A stretch of DNA of 64,000 bases from Pacificimonas sp963710205 (lineage in GTDB: Bacteria; Pseudomonadota; Alphaproteobacteria; Sphingomonadales; Sphingomonadaceae), in the NCBI GenBank assembly GCA_963710205.1, contig CAVPZG010000006.1, positions 186,001 to 250,000 of the forward strand, read 5' to 3'. A program made the position numbers and the translations under genes. How positions within the stretch are numbered: the stretch's first letter is position 1; every line of letters begins with the position of its first letter. The notes beneath the pieces are model-generated. The model did not search any database. It was not told where the DNA came from and saw only the letters and a program-made list of their open reading frames with translations. Positions 17,987 to 26,600 of the stretch are shown in pieces.

Positions 17987-18643
17987 TTACGGTGTCCAAT
18001 CCAGAAACGCTCGCAGAAACGCGAGGCCGTAATGCTGGCTCTTCTCTGGGTGGAACTGGGTGCCGAGCATATTGTCGCGGCCAATCACCGCTGTCAGCGG
18101 GCCGCCATAATCGCACGTCGCGAGCAGATCGGCGTGATTTTTCGGTTCGAAATGATAGCTATGGACGAAATAGGCTTCGCCATTGTCCTCGAGCTCGCCC
18201 AGCATCGCGTGGCGGATGCCCGCCAGTTTCATGCTGACCGGGCTCCAGCCCATATGCGGGATTTTCAGGTTCGGATCATGCGGATCCAGCCTGACGACAT
18301 CGCCGTCGATCCAGCCCAGTCCACGATGCGCGCCATGTTCCTTGCCGCGCCGTGCCATCAGCTGCATCCCGACGCAGATGCCGAGAAACGGAACGCCGCG
18401 TTCGATGACGCGCTCGTTCAGCATATCGATCATGCCAGGAACGTCCCGCAGTGCCGTGGCGCACTGGCCGAACGCGCCCACGCCGGGAAGGACGATACGG
18501 TCGGCACCCTTTACGGCGTCGGCGGAGTCCGTGACGACCACCTGACCGCCGCGCCCCGCGTCCTTCGCTGCAACTTCCATCGCCTTTGCGACGGACCTGA
18601 GATTACCTGCGCCATAGTCAATGACGGCGATGCGCTGCGCCAT
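17987..18643 (-). CDS. hisH: Imidazole glycerol phosphate synthase glutaminase subunit HisH
   Basis: The 218-residue class I glutamine amidotransferase has the nucleophile Cys in GICVGMQLM near residue 88 and the His-Glu pair in GTQFHPEKSQ near 200. It hydrolyses glutamine and channels ammonia to HisF. It is slightly longer than the bacterial norm of about 200 residues because of an internal KDAGRGGQ insertion in the first 40 residues. It starts 18 bases downstream of the hisB stop. Confidence 0.97.
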   Translation of the reverse strand: MAQRIAVIDYGAGNLRSVAKAMEVAAKDAGRGGQVVVTDSADAVKGADRIVLPGVGAFGQCATALRDVPGMIDMLNERVIERGVPFLGICVGMQLMARRGKEHGAHRGLGWIDGDVVRLDPHDPNLKIPHMGWSPVSMKLAGIRHAMLGELEDNGEAYFVHSYHFEPKNHADLLATCDYGGPLTAVIGRDNMLGTQFHPEKSQHYGLAFLRAFLDWTP

Positions 18644-18661
18644 ATGTCCTGCCCCTGCCTT

Positions 18662-19255
18662 TTAGACCAGCACACCCTTCGTGCTGGGAATTGCCCCGGC
18701 GCTGCGCGGATCGATTTCCACACCCATCCGCAAAGCGCGCGCGACCGCCTTGTATGTCGATTCGATAATATGATGTGAATTTTCGCCGTAGAGATTTTCC
18801 ACGTGCAGCGTGATGCCCGCTGTCTGCGCGAAGCTTTCGAAGAAATGCGGAAAGAGTTCGGTATCCATTTCGCCGAGACGGAGCTGCGGAATCTTCACCT
18901 TGTAGACGGTGAAGGGACGTCCGGAAATGTCCAGCGCGCAGCGGGTCAGGGTCTCGTCCATCGGCGCATAGGCGCTGCCGTAACGGCGGATACCCGCCTT
19001 GTCGCCAAGCGCGGCGCGAACGGCCTCTCCGATGGCAAGTCCCGTGTCCTCGACCGTGTGATGCTGGTCGATATGAAGATCCCCCTTCGTCACGAGTTTC
19101 ATGTCGATGAGCGAATGGCGGGACAGCTGTTCGAGCATATGGTCGAAAAAACCAATGCCGGTGGAAACGTCATATTGACCCGTCCCATCAAGATCGATGG
19201 TCAGGCGGATATCGGTTTCCTTCGTCTGGCGGACGATTTCTGCGGTGCGGGTCAT
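18662..19255 (-). CDS. hisB: Imidazoleglycerol-phosphate dehydratase
   Basis: The 197-residue monofunctional enzyme lacks the histidinol-phosphatase domain of enteric HisB. The two metal-binding motifs typical of the family are present: FFDHMLEQLSRHS with DLHIDQHHTVED, and the second repeat FFESFAQTAGITLHV with GENSHHIIESTYKA. It dehydrates imidazole glycerol phosphate to imidazole acetol phosphate. It is the first gene of the local his operon; upstream to 19363 there are 108 bases shared with the divergent GFA gene. Confidence 0.97.
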   Translation of the reverse strand: MTRTAEIVRQTKETDIRLTIDLDGTGQYDVSTGIGFFDHMLEQLSRHSLIDMKLVTKGDLHIDQHHTVEDTGLAIGEAVRAALGDKAGIRRYGSAYAPMDETLTRCALDISGRPFTVYKVKIPQLRLGEMDTELFPHFFESFAQTAGITLHVENLYGENSHHIIESTYKAVARALRMGVEIDPRSAGAIPSTKGVLV

Positions 19256-19363
19256 GACGGGGCCTTAGCGCAGGCGTGATGCGAATTAAACGCCGCGTTT
19301 AATCCAGAGCTTGCATGTCGACATTTGTTCTGCAATTGTTCTTATTTTCCTGGGAGAGTTTGC

Positions 19364-19759
19364 ATGCGGGGAAGCTGCTGCTGCGGAGCCATCACCTTTG
19401 AACTTGCCGAAGCGCCGACCATGATGGCCACCTGTCACTGCACACGCTGCCGCAAGGTCGGCGCGAGTACATTCCTGTTCGCAAAGCGGGAAGCTTTCAG
19501 ATTAACGAGCGGCGCGGCGGACATCAGAAGCTATGAGCCTGAGGCGGGATATAGCTACACACGGAATTTCTGTGGTCGCTGTGGGACAGCGCTGGGTGAA
19601 ATGACCGGCGACAGCGACAGTTTTCCGATCCCTGCGAATTGTTTCGACGACGATGTGCCTATCCGAAACCGCTTTCACGAGTTCGTCGCGGAAAAGCCCG
19701 GCTGGTACGACATCTGTGACGGTGCGAGGCAGTTTGACAGGCATCCGGTCAAAAGCTGA
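19364..19759 (+). CDS. GFA (glutathione-dependent formaldehyde-activating/CENP-V) family protein
   Basis: The 131-residue zinc protein has the family's cysteine pattern: CCCG at residues 5-8, CHCTRCRK near 24-31 and FCGRCGTALG near 72. Members bind structural and catalytic zinc and are related to Gfa, although most, including short ones like this, have no proven formaldehyde or glutathione activity. The start at 19364 has GGGAGAG at suitable distance; the longer frame from 19325 is unlikely. It is divergent from hisB. No formaldehyde-metabolism genes are nearby, so the substrate is open. Confidence 0.85.
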   Translation: MRGSCCCGAITFELAEAPTMMATCHCTRCRKVGASTFLFAKREAFRLTSGAADIRSYEPEAGYSYTRNFCGRCGTALGEMTGDSDSFPIPANCFDDDVPIRNRFHEFVAEKPGWYDICDGARQFDRHPVKS

Positions 19760-19810
19760 AGAAACGATCGCGCCGCCAACCATGGCCGGAGCTGCCGAAA
19801 TTCCGTTGCA

Positions 19811-19843
19811 AAAGGAAAAGGGCCGCCCGCGAACGGACGACCC
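19811..19843 (-). terminator. Rho-independent terminator with TTCG loop
   Basis: On the minus strand GGGTCGTCCG and CGGGCGGCCC pair fully (two G-U pairs) around a TTCG tetraloop, followed by TTTTCCTTTT. It lies just after the stop codon of the DUF2141 gene. Confidence 0.85.
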
Positions 19844-19863
19844 CCATAGGAGAAGTTCACGAA

Positions 19864-20373
19864 TTATTCCGGGTAGGTCAGCGTGACGTCCGCGTTTCCA
19901 CCCAATTCGCCTACTTCAAAGCTCGCGGGTCCGAATTCCGGTGCGCCGGCCTGGGCGGCGCCGCTAAGGCCCCAACCTTCGGTCGGGCCGGTTTCGCCCA
20001 TGTCGATTTCGCCATTCTCGTTCGTGTCATGCACGACCGCTGCCGCATAGCGACCCGCTGGCACGCCTTCGAACGTAACCGTTTCGGCGGCCATCGTTGC
20101 GGGCATCATCTTCGTGTAAGTGCCGGCGGCCTGTGCAAATTCGCTCTCGGTCTGCAGCGCCACGAGAACCTGACCGGGCCCCGGCTTGATGCCATTGATG
20201 GTCACGGAGACCATTTCAGCGGCAGGCGCCATGGTATCATCCATGACGACATCATCGGTCATGGCCGTGTCCTCTACGACAGCGACGTCACCGTCCACAT
20301 CTGCGGCGGGTTCTGCGTTGCCGCACGCGGCAAGGGCGAGGGCCAAGGTGCTGACTGCGAAAAAATTCTTCAT
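19864..20373 (-). CDS. DUF2141 domain lipoprotein
   Basis: The 169-residue protein has a lipobox (FFAVSTLALALAACGN) and an acidic linker (residues 25-50). A DUF2141 beta-sandwich follows from about 55, recognised by PAGRYAAAVVHDTNENGEID and the GPTEGWGLSG segment. It is probably anchored in the outer membrane or periplasm; the family's function is unknown. AAAGGA precedes the start. It has its own terminator and lies downstream of the sorbosone-dehydrogenase-like gene on the same strand, separated by 97 bases. Confidence 0.8.
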   Translation of the reverse strand: MKNFFAVSTLALALAACGNAEPAADVDGDVAVVEDTAMTDDVVMDDTMAPAAEMVSVTINGIKPGPGQVLVALQTESEFAQAAGTYTKMMPATMAAETVTFEGVPAGRYAAAVVHDTNENGEIDMGETGPTEGWGLSGAAQAGAPEFGPASFEVGELGGNADVTLTYPE

Positions 20374-20470
20374 GATCGGGGGTCCTTTCTGGTCCGTTCA
20401 CCGGAAAGAACAGACGGGTGGAGAGGCCGTTCCTGCGACAAATTGTATTCCGGGACAGGAAGCCCCGAAA

Positions 20471-21748
20471 TCAGGATGGTGCGACCCGCCAGATCTTGCC
20501 GCCGACGTCGTCGGCGACGAGAAGCGCGCCCGTGCGGTCAAAGGTGACGCCGACGGGGCGCCCCTTCGCGGTGTCGCCGACGAGAAAACCGGTAAGAAGG
20601 TCCTGCGGCTTGCCCACCGGCTTTCCGTCACGAAAGGGGATGTAGACGACCTTGTACCCTGAGCGCGGCTTGCGGTTCCATGATCCGTGCTGGCCAATAA
20701 CGGCGCCGCCGCCCGCTGGCGTGAAGGCAAGGCCGAGACTGGCGGTGTGCGGGCCGAGCGCATAATCGGGTTTGATCGCCCGCGCGACGAGGTCCGGGCG
20801 TTTGGGTTCGGGCCGCGTGTCCTCGACCTGACCAAAATAGCTGTAGGGCCAGCCGTAGAAGCCACCGTCCTTCACGCTGGTCATGTAGTCCGGCACCAGG
20901 TCGGAGCCGAGCATGTCGCGTTCATTGACCGCCGTCCAGAGTTCGCCCGTGGCCGGGTTCCAGTCCATACCCACGGGATTCCTGAGGCCGGTCGCGAAGA
21001 CGCGCATCGCGCCGGTGGCGGTATCATATTCGTGGATGGCGGCGCGCCCCGCCTCGACCGCCATGCCCGCTTCTCCGACATTGGAAACGCTGCCGACCGC
21101 GATATAGAGCCGCTTGCCGTCGGGGCTGGCGAGAAGGTTACGGGTCCAGTGGCCCGCTTTCTCGCCAATGACGGGCAGATCCGCGACCTTCGTGCCGGGC
21201 CCGGTAATCGACGTCATGCCGTCAAGGTAGCGATAGGAGCGGAGGTCGGCGAAATTGGCGACGTAGAAGGTGTCGCCAACGAGCGCCATGCCGAAGGGCG
21301 AGGCAAGCCCGTCTGTCAGAAATTCGTGCGTTTCATCGACACTGCCGTCACGGTCCGTGTCCCGCAGCAGCGTGATGCGATTGGGCGGCAGTCCGCCTGC
21401 GCCCGCGCTCGACATGACCTTTTTCTCGATCCACGCCACGACGCCTGAGGCTTCCTCGGGCGGTTTGCGCGTTTCGGCAACCAGCACGTCGCCGTTCGGC
21501 AGCCGGTACATCCAGCGCGGGCTGTCGAGACCGCCGGCATATTCAGTGACCGCGAACCCGGGCGCGGCGGTCGGCATCTCGCCGGGAAGCCAGGGTGAAG
21601 GCTCGGCGATGTTGACCGTCGGGAACAGCGTTTCGTTCGGCTGCGGCAGTTCCGGATTCGTGCCCATGCCCTCAACGACGTCGAGCTTGGCGGTTTCCCC
21701 GCAAGCGGCGATCGTCAGGGTGATGGTCAGAAGCAGGGCTGGGCGCAT
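20471..21748 (-). CDS. PQQ-type glucose/sorbosone dehydrogenase-like lipoprotein
   Basis: The 425-residue six-bladed beta-propeller belongs to the soluble glucose/L-sorbosone dehydrogenase family. Family segments include FAVTEYAGGLDSPRWM, TGLRNPVGMDWNPATGELW and the catalytic-side GGFYGWPYS, ending in GKIWRVAP. The N-terminus MRPALLLTITLTIAACGE gives a lipoprotein signal with the start at 21748 (GGAG upstream) rather than 21760. It would oxidise a sugar in the periplasm with PQQ, but PQQ dependence and substrate cannot be proven from sequence, and no pqq genes are nearby. It is divergent from hslV. Confidence 0.85.
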   Translation of the reverse strand: MRPALLLTITLTIAACGETAKLDVVEGMGTNPELPQPNETLFPTVNIAEPSPWLPGEMPTAAPGFAVTEYAGGLDSPRWMYRLPNGDVLVAETRKPPEEASGVVAWIEKKVMSSAGAGGLPPNRITLLRDTDRDGSVDETHEFLTDGLASPFGMALVGDTFYVANFADLRSYRYLDGMTSITGPGTKVADLPVIGEKAGHWTRNLLASPDGKRLYIAVGSVSNVGEAGMAVEAGRAAIHEYDTATGAMRVFATGLRNPVGMDWNPATGELWTAVNERDMLGSDLVPDYMTSVKDGGFYGWPYSYFGQVEDTRPEPKRPDLVARAIKPDYALGPHTASLGLAFTPAGGGAVIGQHGSWNRKPRSGYKVVYIPFRDGKPVGKPQDLLTGFLVGDTAKGRPVGVTFDRTGALLVADDVGGKIWRVAPS

Positions 21749-21822
21749 TTTGGTCTCCACGTTGAAGCGACTTTACCGTCCCCTATATCGTGGCTTCCCC
21801 ATCCCCAAGCCCAGGAAACGAC

Positions 21823-22386
21823 ATGACGCTGACGACCCACAAGCCGGACACGATTTACGGCACGACCATCTGCGCGGTGCGGCGCGGGGGCAAGGTCGTC
21901 ATCGCCGGTGATGGACAGGTATCGCTGGGCAACACCGTGATGAAAGGCAACGCCGTCAAGGTGCGCGCGCTGGGCGATGGCAGTGTGATTGGCGGTTTTG
22001 CGGGCGCGACGGCGGATGCCTTCACTCTGCTGGAGCGTCTGGAAACCAAGCTGGAGCGTTTTCCCGGGCAGCTGAAACGCGCCGCCGTCGAACTGGCCAA
22101 GGACTGGCGCACCGACCGCTATCTGAGGAAGCTGGAGGCAATGATGATCGTTGCCGACAAGGAGGTGACACTGGTTCTGACGGGGACGGGCGATGTGCTG
22201 GAGCCAACGCATGATGTCACCGCCATCGGATCGGGCGGAAATTACGCGCTGGCCGCGGCGCGGGCATTGATGGAAGCGACCGAACTGGAAGCCGAGGAGG
22301 TGGCGAGACGCGCCATGGCCGTCGCGGCGGAAATCTGCATTTACACGAACGATAATCTGACCATCGAAAAGCTGGACACAAAATAA
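21823..22386 (+). CDS. hslV: ATP-dependent protease subunit HslV
   Basis: The 187-residue proteasome-like peptidase has its active-site threonine at residue 14 (TTICAVRR), after a 13-residue propeptide that must be removed. GDGQVSLGNTVMKG and the GSGGNYALAAARAL segment are diagnostic. The double ring of HslV degrades proteins unfolded by HslU. The start at 21823 has AGGA 6 bases upstream; a longer in-frame ATG at 21790 lacks this. Its stop overlaps the hslU start (TAATG). Confidence 0.97.
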   Translation: MTLTTHKPDTIYGTTICAVRRGGKVVIAGDGQVSLGNTVMKGNAVKVRALGDGSVIGGFAGATADAFTLLERLETKLERFPGQLKRAAVELAKDWRTDRYLRKLEAMMIVADKEVTLVLTGTGDVLEPTHDVTAIGSGGNYALAAARALMEATELEAEEVARRAMAVAAEICIYTNDNLTIEKLDTK

Positions 22387-23726
22387 TGGCTGACATGAAT
22401 TTCACGACCGTCGAAGAGGGCGCGCCGCGCAGCATCGCAGGGCTGACCCCGCGCGCCGTCGTGGCCGAACTCGACCGCTACATCATCGGCCAAAAGGATG
22501 CCAAGCGCGCCGTGGCCGTGGCGCTGAGAAATCGCTGGCGGCGGCAGCAGCTGCCGGAGGCGCTGCGGCAGGAAGTCAGTCCGAAGAACATCCTGATGAT
22601 CGGGCCCACGGGCTGCGGCAAGACCGAGATTTCCCGGCGCTTGGCGAAACTGGCGGAAGCGCCCTTCATCAAGATCGAGGCGACGAAATTCACCGAGGTC
22701 GGCTATGTCGGCCGCGACGTCGAGCAGATCGTCCGCGATCTGGTCGAGGAGGCGATCCGGCTGGTGCGCGAGCAGAAGCGCGCCGCAGTGAAGGCGGATG
22801 CGGAACGTGATGCCGAGGAACGGCTGATCGAAGCCCTTGCGGGGAAGGACGCAGCGTCGAGCACACGGCTGAAGATGCGGGAGAAGCTGGTCGCAGGTGA
22901 ACTGAGCGAGCGCAAGATCGAGATCGACGTTCAGGCCAGTCCCTCCATGCCCTTTGAAATGCCAGGCATGGGCGGTCAGGTCGGCATGATCGATATCGGC
23001 GGCATGTTCGGGAAAATGGGCAAGCAGCAAAAGAAGCGGAAGCTGACCGTCGCGCAGGCCTATGACGTGCTGCTGGCCGAGGAATCGGACAAGCGGCTGG
23101 ATGATGAGGAAATCGCGCGCGAAGCCATCGAAGCGGCCGAGCAGAACGGCATCGTGTTTCTGGACGAGATCGACAAGATAGCCGTGTCCGATGTGCGCGG
23201 CGGTTCGGTCAGCCGGGAGGGCGTGCAGCGCGACCTGCTGCCGCTGATAGAGGGCACGACGGTTTCCACGAAGCACGGGCCGGTGAAAACCGACCATATC
23301 CTGTTCATCGCTTCGGGCGCTTTCCATGTGGCGAAGCCGTCCGACCTGCTGCCGGAACTGCAGGGCCGCCTGCCCATCCGGGTCGAGCTGAAGGGGCTGA
23401 CGGAAGAAGATTTCCGCCACATTCTGAACGATACCGAAGCCAGCCTGATCATACAGTATCGCGCATTGATGCAGACGGAGGGTGTGACGCTGAATTTCAC
23501 GCCGGATGCGATCGACCGCATCGCCAGATTGTCAGCCGATGTAAACGCCAGCGTCGAGAATATCGGCGCACGGCGGTTGCAGACCGTCCTGGAAAAACTG
23601 GTCGAGGAAATCAGTTTCGACGCCAGTGAAAAGGGCGGCACCACCGTGGATATAGACGCCGCCTATGTGGACGACCAGTTGAAGGACATTGTGGAGGACC
23701 AGGATCTGTCCAAATATGTGTTGTAA
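22386..23726 (+). CDS. hslU: ATP-dependent protease ATPase subunit HslU
   Basis: The 446-residue AAA+ unfoldase partners HslV. The Walker A motif is GPTGCGKTE near residue 75, and Walker B is FLDEIDKIA near 258. The intermediate (I) domain spans about 110-240 and includes a methionine- and glycine-rich stretch. The C-terminus LSKYVL is the peptide that inserts into HslV to activate it. It is translationally coupled to hslV by a one-base overlap, and a very strong terminator follows. Confidence 0.98.
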   Translation: MADMNFTTVEEGAPRSIAGLTPRAVVAELDRYIIGQKDAKRAVAVALRNRWRRQQLPEALRQEVSPKNILMIGPTGCGKTEISRRLAKLAEAPFIKIEATKFTEVGYVGRDVEQIVRDLVEEAIRLVREQKRAAVKADAERDAEERLIEALAGKDAASSTRLKMREKLVAGELSERKIEIDVQASPSMPFEMPGMGGQVGMIDIGGMFGKMGKQQKKRKLTVAQAYDVLLAEESDKRLDDEEIAREAIEAAEQNGIVFLDEIDKIAVSDVRGGSVSREGVQRDLLPLIEGTTVSTKHGPVKTDHILFIASGAFHVAKPSDLLPELQGRLPIRVELKGLTEEDFRHILNDTEASLIIQYRALMQTEGVTLNFTPDAIDRIARLSADVNASVENIGARRLQTVLEKLVEEISFDASEKGGTTVDIDAAYVDDQLKDIVEDQDLSKYVL

Positions 23727-23757
23727 TCCAATATTCTAGTGTCGGAGGATTTTACAG

Positions 23758-23807
23758 TCATGCGCTTATCGTTTTGAATGCATAACGATAAGCGCATGAA
23801 TTTTTTT
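23758..23807 (+). terminator. Strong rho-independent terminator of hslVU, perfect 16-bp stem
   Basis: TCATGCGCTTATCGTT at 23758-23773 is an exact inverted copy of 23784-23799, with a 10-base loop, followed by A and seven T residues. It lies 31 bases past the hslU stop. Confidence 0.92.
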
Positions 23808-23912
23808 GACACCTGTCTATGGCATGGGTTTTGCTGACCTGTCCTGAACCGGCTTTGGCCACTGCGTGTTCGTTGCGTGCGTATGAAATTTCATCCGTGA
23901 AAGGACCATGCC

Positions 23913-24653
23913 ATGCGCCTCTACAGGCCAGCCGCGCTTGCGGCTCTTACCGCCCTCGTTCCCATCACGCTTTCGACCGCCGCGCCCGCACAGGCGGCCC
24001 TGATGGAAGTCGACACGGCCCTGGGTGCGGGAACGGGCACGCTGGACACCGATCAGGGTCTTGTCCTTCTCGATACCGGTCTTTCCTACGCGCTCAGCTA
24101 TGACGAACTCATCATCGAACTGTCCCTGGGCGGTATGTTCGAGGGGTATCGGCTAGCGACAGCGGCGGAAATCAATGGTTTCTTCGACGCGGGTGGACTT
24201 GTGTTCGAAACGACCGGGACCGCTGCGGAAGACGCGTTTTTCGCCTTTTCCGCTCTGACCGGAGCGGTGGCAATCGACGACTTCGGCGATGGCTGCGCGC
24301 TCGCCATACGGCTTCTTTCCGATGACATCGCCGTTGACTTCGAAGGTGTGGATCCCGACCCCGACTCCCTTACGGGCGAAGCTCCCTTTGCCGCGCTGAT
24401 CCGCCCTGAAGCGGGGCCGACGGACTGCGGTGTGCCGGAATCGGAAATTTTCCGTTCATCGGCGGCGATCCCCTTCGTTTCCGACCAGGGTCTCGACAGC
24501 ATCGGCTTTGAATTCGGCGACGGGATTCCCCGCATCAGCGGTGCGGCGCTGGTTCGGGAATTTTCCATCGATGTGCCTGCGCCGGGTGCGGCGCTGCTGT
24601 TTGGCCTCGCTGCATTTGGCCTCGGTTTGCGCCGGAAGGCCGCACGTAAATAG
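23913..24653 (+). CDS. PEP-CTERM-type exported protein of unknown function
   Basis: The 246-residue protein has a signal peptide ending in TAAPAQA. Its acidic, glycine-rich middle has no recognisable enzyme motif. The C-terminal signal VPAPGAALLFGLAAFGLGL is followed by RRKAARK, the PEP-CTERM arrangement for exosortase processing. The segment SYDELIIELSLGGMFEGYRLATAAEI resembles a repeat-start seen in several PEP-CTERM proteins, but this is only an impression. AAAGGA precedes the start. It is the second such protein in the window, after the protease at 13216-14383. It is probably surface-exposed or linked to extracellular polymer. Confidence 0.75.
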   Translation: MRLYRPAALAALTALVPITLSTAAPAQAALMEVDTALGAGTGTLDTDQGLVLLDTGLSYALSYDELIIELSLGGMFEGYRLATAAEINGFFDAGGLVFETTGTAAEDAFFAFSALTGAVAIDDFGDGCALAIRLLSDDIAVDFEGVDPDPDSLTGEAPFAALIRPEAGPTDCGVPESEIFRSSAAIPFVSDQGLDSIGFEFGDGIPRISGAALVREFSIDVPAPGAALLFGLAAFGLGLRRKAARK

Positions 24654-24706
24654 GGTCTGACGACCTTCCTTGCGGCTGCTAAGAGCGGGCGCAAGGGAGC
24701 ATGTGC

Positions 24707-25909
24707 ATGGCGAAATTGACGGGCTGGGTGAAGCGCCATCCCTGGTGGTCTGGGCTGATCGGGCTGGGATTGATCGCCGCGCTGTTCCTGTTCTTTGGCC
24801 CGGGAGGGCAATCCGCGCCCGATGTGGAGACCGGCGAGGTCACGCGCGGCGATGTTTCGCGGACAATTGCCGCCTCCGGCAAGGTGCGCGCGCGGCGGAC
24901 GGTCGAAGTCGGTGCGGAAGTGTCCGGACAGGTCGCGGATGTGCTTGTCGATTTCAATGACGAGGTGAGCGCGGGGCAAGTGCTGGCGCGCATCGACGCG
25001 ACCCGGCTCCGCGCGCAGATGGCGCAGGCCGAGGGGCAGGTCGCGCTGGCAGCGGCGCAGCGGGAGCAGGCGGCGGCGTCGGCACGGCGCGCACGGGCCC
25101 AGGTGCAGCTGCAAAATGCGGAGTATGAGCGGCGGACGGCGCTGGAAGGGCGCGGATTCGTGACGCAGGCGGCGCTCGACCAGGTCGCGGCGGCGCGCGA
25201 CCAGGCGCGGGCCGACCTTTCGGCGGCGGAGGCGAGCATGGCGACGGCAGTGGCGCAGATGCGGCAGGCGCAGGGGTCCTTGTCCTCGGCGCAGCTGGAC
25301 CTGAGCCGCACGGTCATCCGCGCCCCGATCGACGGCACGGTCATCCAGCGTAACATCGATCCGGGCCAGACGGTCGTGTCCTCATTTCAGACGGCGACGC
25401 TGTTCGAAATCGCGGAAGACCTGTCGCGCATGCGGGTCGAGGCGAATGTCGACGAGGCGGATATCGGGGTCATCGAGGTCGGGCAGCCCGTGCGCTTCAG
25501 CGTCGATGCCTATCCGGACGACATTTTTTCGGGCGAGGTCGAGGAAGTGCGGAAATCGCCGACCGAGGAGCAGAATATCGTCACCTACCTCGTTCTGCTG
25601 ACAGTGGGGAATGAGGACGGCAAGCTGCTCCCCGGCATGACGGCCAATGTGGAAATCGTCACGGGGGAAGTGCGGAATGTGCTGCGCGTTCCCGCCGCGG
25701 CGCTGCGCTACAAGCCCCTGCCGCCCGAGGGCGAAGACGCACCGGAAACGCCCGAGGGAGACGCGGTTTACCGGACCGGACCTGAGGGTCTGCCCGTGCG
25801 CGTGCCCGTGAAGGTCGGACTGAGCGGGAGCGATTTTGCCGAAGTGACCGGCGGCGGGCTGAAGGCAGGCGACAAGGTCATCACGCGTGCGGCCAGCATC
25901 TCTGAATAG
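24707..25909 (+). CDS. MacA-like periplasmic adaptor subunit of an ABC exporter
   Basis: The 400-residue membrane fusion protein has one N-terminal helix (about 15-32, SGLIGLGLIAALFLFF). A lipoyl half-domain follows (GEVSGQVADV-like), then an Ala/Gln-rich coiled-coil hairpin at about 100-190, the second lipoyl half (IRAPIDGTVIQRNIDPGQTV) and a beta-barrel. It would link the inner-membrane ABC pump to an outer-membrane TolC-type channel, which is not in this window. ATG 24707 has AAGGGAG at 7 bases; ATG 24701 sits too close. The next gene follows directly. Confidence 0.9.
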   Translation: MAKLTGWVKRHPWWSGLIGLGLIAALFLFFGPGGQSAPDVETGEVTRGDVSRTIAASGKVRARRTVEVGAEVSGQVADVLVDFNDEVSAGQVLARIDATRLRAQMAQAEGQVALAAAQREQAAASARRARAQVQLQNAEYERRTALEGRGFVTQAALDQVAAARDQARADLSAAEASMATAVAQMRQAQGSLSSAQLDLSRTVIRAPIDGTVIQRNIDPGQTVVSSFQTATLFEIAEDLSRMRVEANVDEADIGVIEVGQPVRFSVDAYPDDIFSGEVEEVRKSPTEEQNIVTYLVLLTVGNEDGKLLPGMTANVEIVTGEVRNVLRVPAAALRYKPLPPEGEDAPETPEGDAVYRTGPEGLPVRVPVKVGLSGSDFAEVTGGGLKAGDKVITRAASISE

Positions 25910-25910
25910 C

Positions 25911-26600
25911 ATGATCGTTCGAACAGACGCGCTGACCAAGATCTACCAGACGGGCAGCGACGAGGTGCGGGCGCTGGACGGTGTGAGTATCGACATCCCC
26001 GCGGGGCAGTTCACGGCCATCATGGGCGCGTCGGGATCGGGCAAATCGACCTTCATGAACATGATCGGGTGCCTGGACGTGCCAACATCGGGCCGCATCG
26101 AGATCGAGGGCGAGGATGTGGCGGGCCTGTCCGGCGACCGGCTGGCGGCGGTCAGAAATCGCAAGATCGGTTTCGTCTTTCAGCAGTTCAACCTGCTGAA
26201 ACGGACGAGCGCGACACAGAATGTGGCCTTGCCGCTGATCTATGCGGGCGTTCCCGCTGGCGAGCGAAAGGCGAGGGCGGAGGAGCAGCTGCGCCGCGTG
26301 GGGCTTGGCGACCGGCTGGCAAACATGCCGAACCAGCTGTCAGGCGGCCAGCAGCAGCGCGTTGCCATCGCGCGGGCGCTGGTAACGGCGCCGTCCCTGC
26401 TGCTGGCGGACGAACCGACGGGTGCGCTGGATTCCAGAACTTCGGTCGAGGTCATGAAGATATTGCAGGGGCTTTCGGCGGAGGGGATTTCAATCATCCT
26501 GGTTACGCATGAGGACGAAATCGCCGAATATGCCGAACGGCGCATCGATTTTCGCGATGGCCGCGTCATCGGCGATGAGAAGGTGAGGAACCGGCGGTGA
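25911..26600 (+). CDS. ABC exporter ATP-binding protein (MacB ATPase-like)
   Basis: The 229-residue ATPase has Walker A GASGSGKST at about 39, Q-loop VFQQFNLL, signature LSGGQQQR near 142, Walker B LLLADEPTGALD and an H-loop (VTHE). It belongs to the LolD/MacB subgroup. In MacB proper, ATPase and permease are one polypeptide; here they are separate genes. It starts 1 base after the adaptor stop, and its TGA overlaps the GTG of the permease, so the three genes form a coupled operon. The substrate may be a macrolide, lipopeptide or other small amphiphile; none can be read from sequence. Confidence 0.93.
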   Translation: MIVRTDALTKIYQTGSDEVRALDGVSIDIPAGQFTAIMGASGSGKSTFMNMIGCLDVPTSGRIEIEGEDVAGLSGDRLAAVRNRKIGFVFQQFNLLKRTSATQNVALPLIYAGVPAGERKARAEEQLRRVGLGDRLANMPNQLSGGQQQRVAIARALVTAPSLLLADEPTGALDSRTSVEVMKILQGLSAEGISIILVTHEDEIAEYAERRIDFRDGRVIGDEKVRNRR

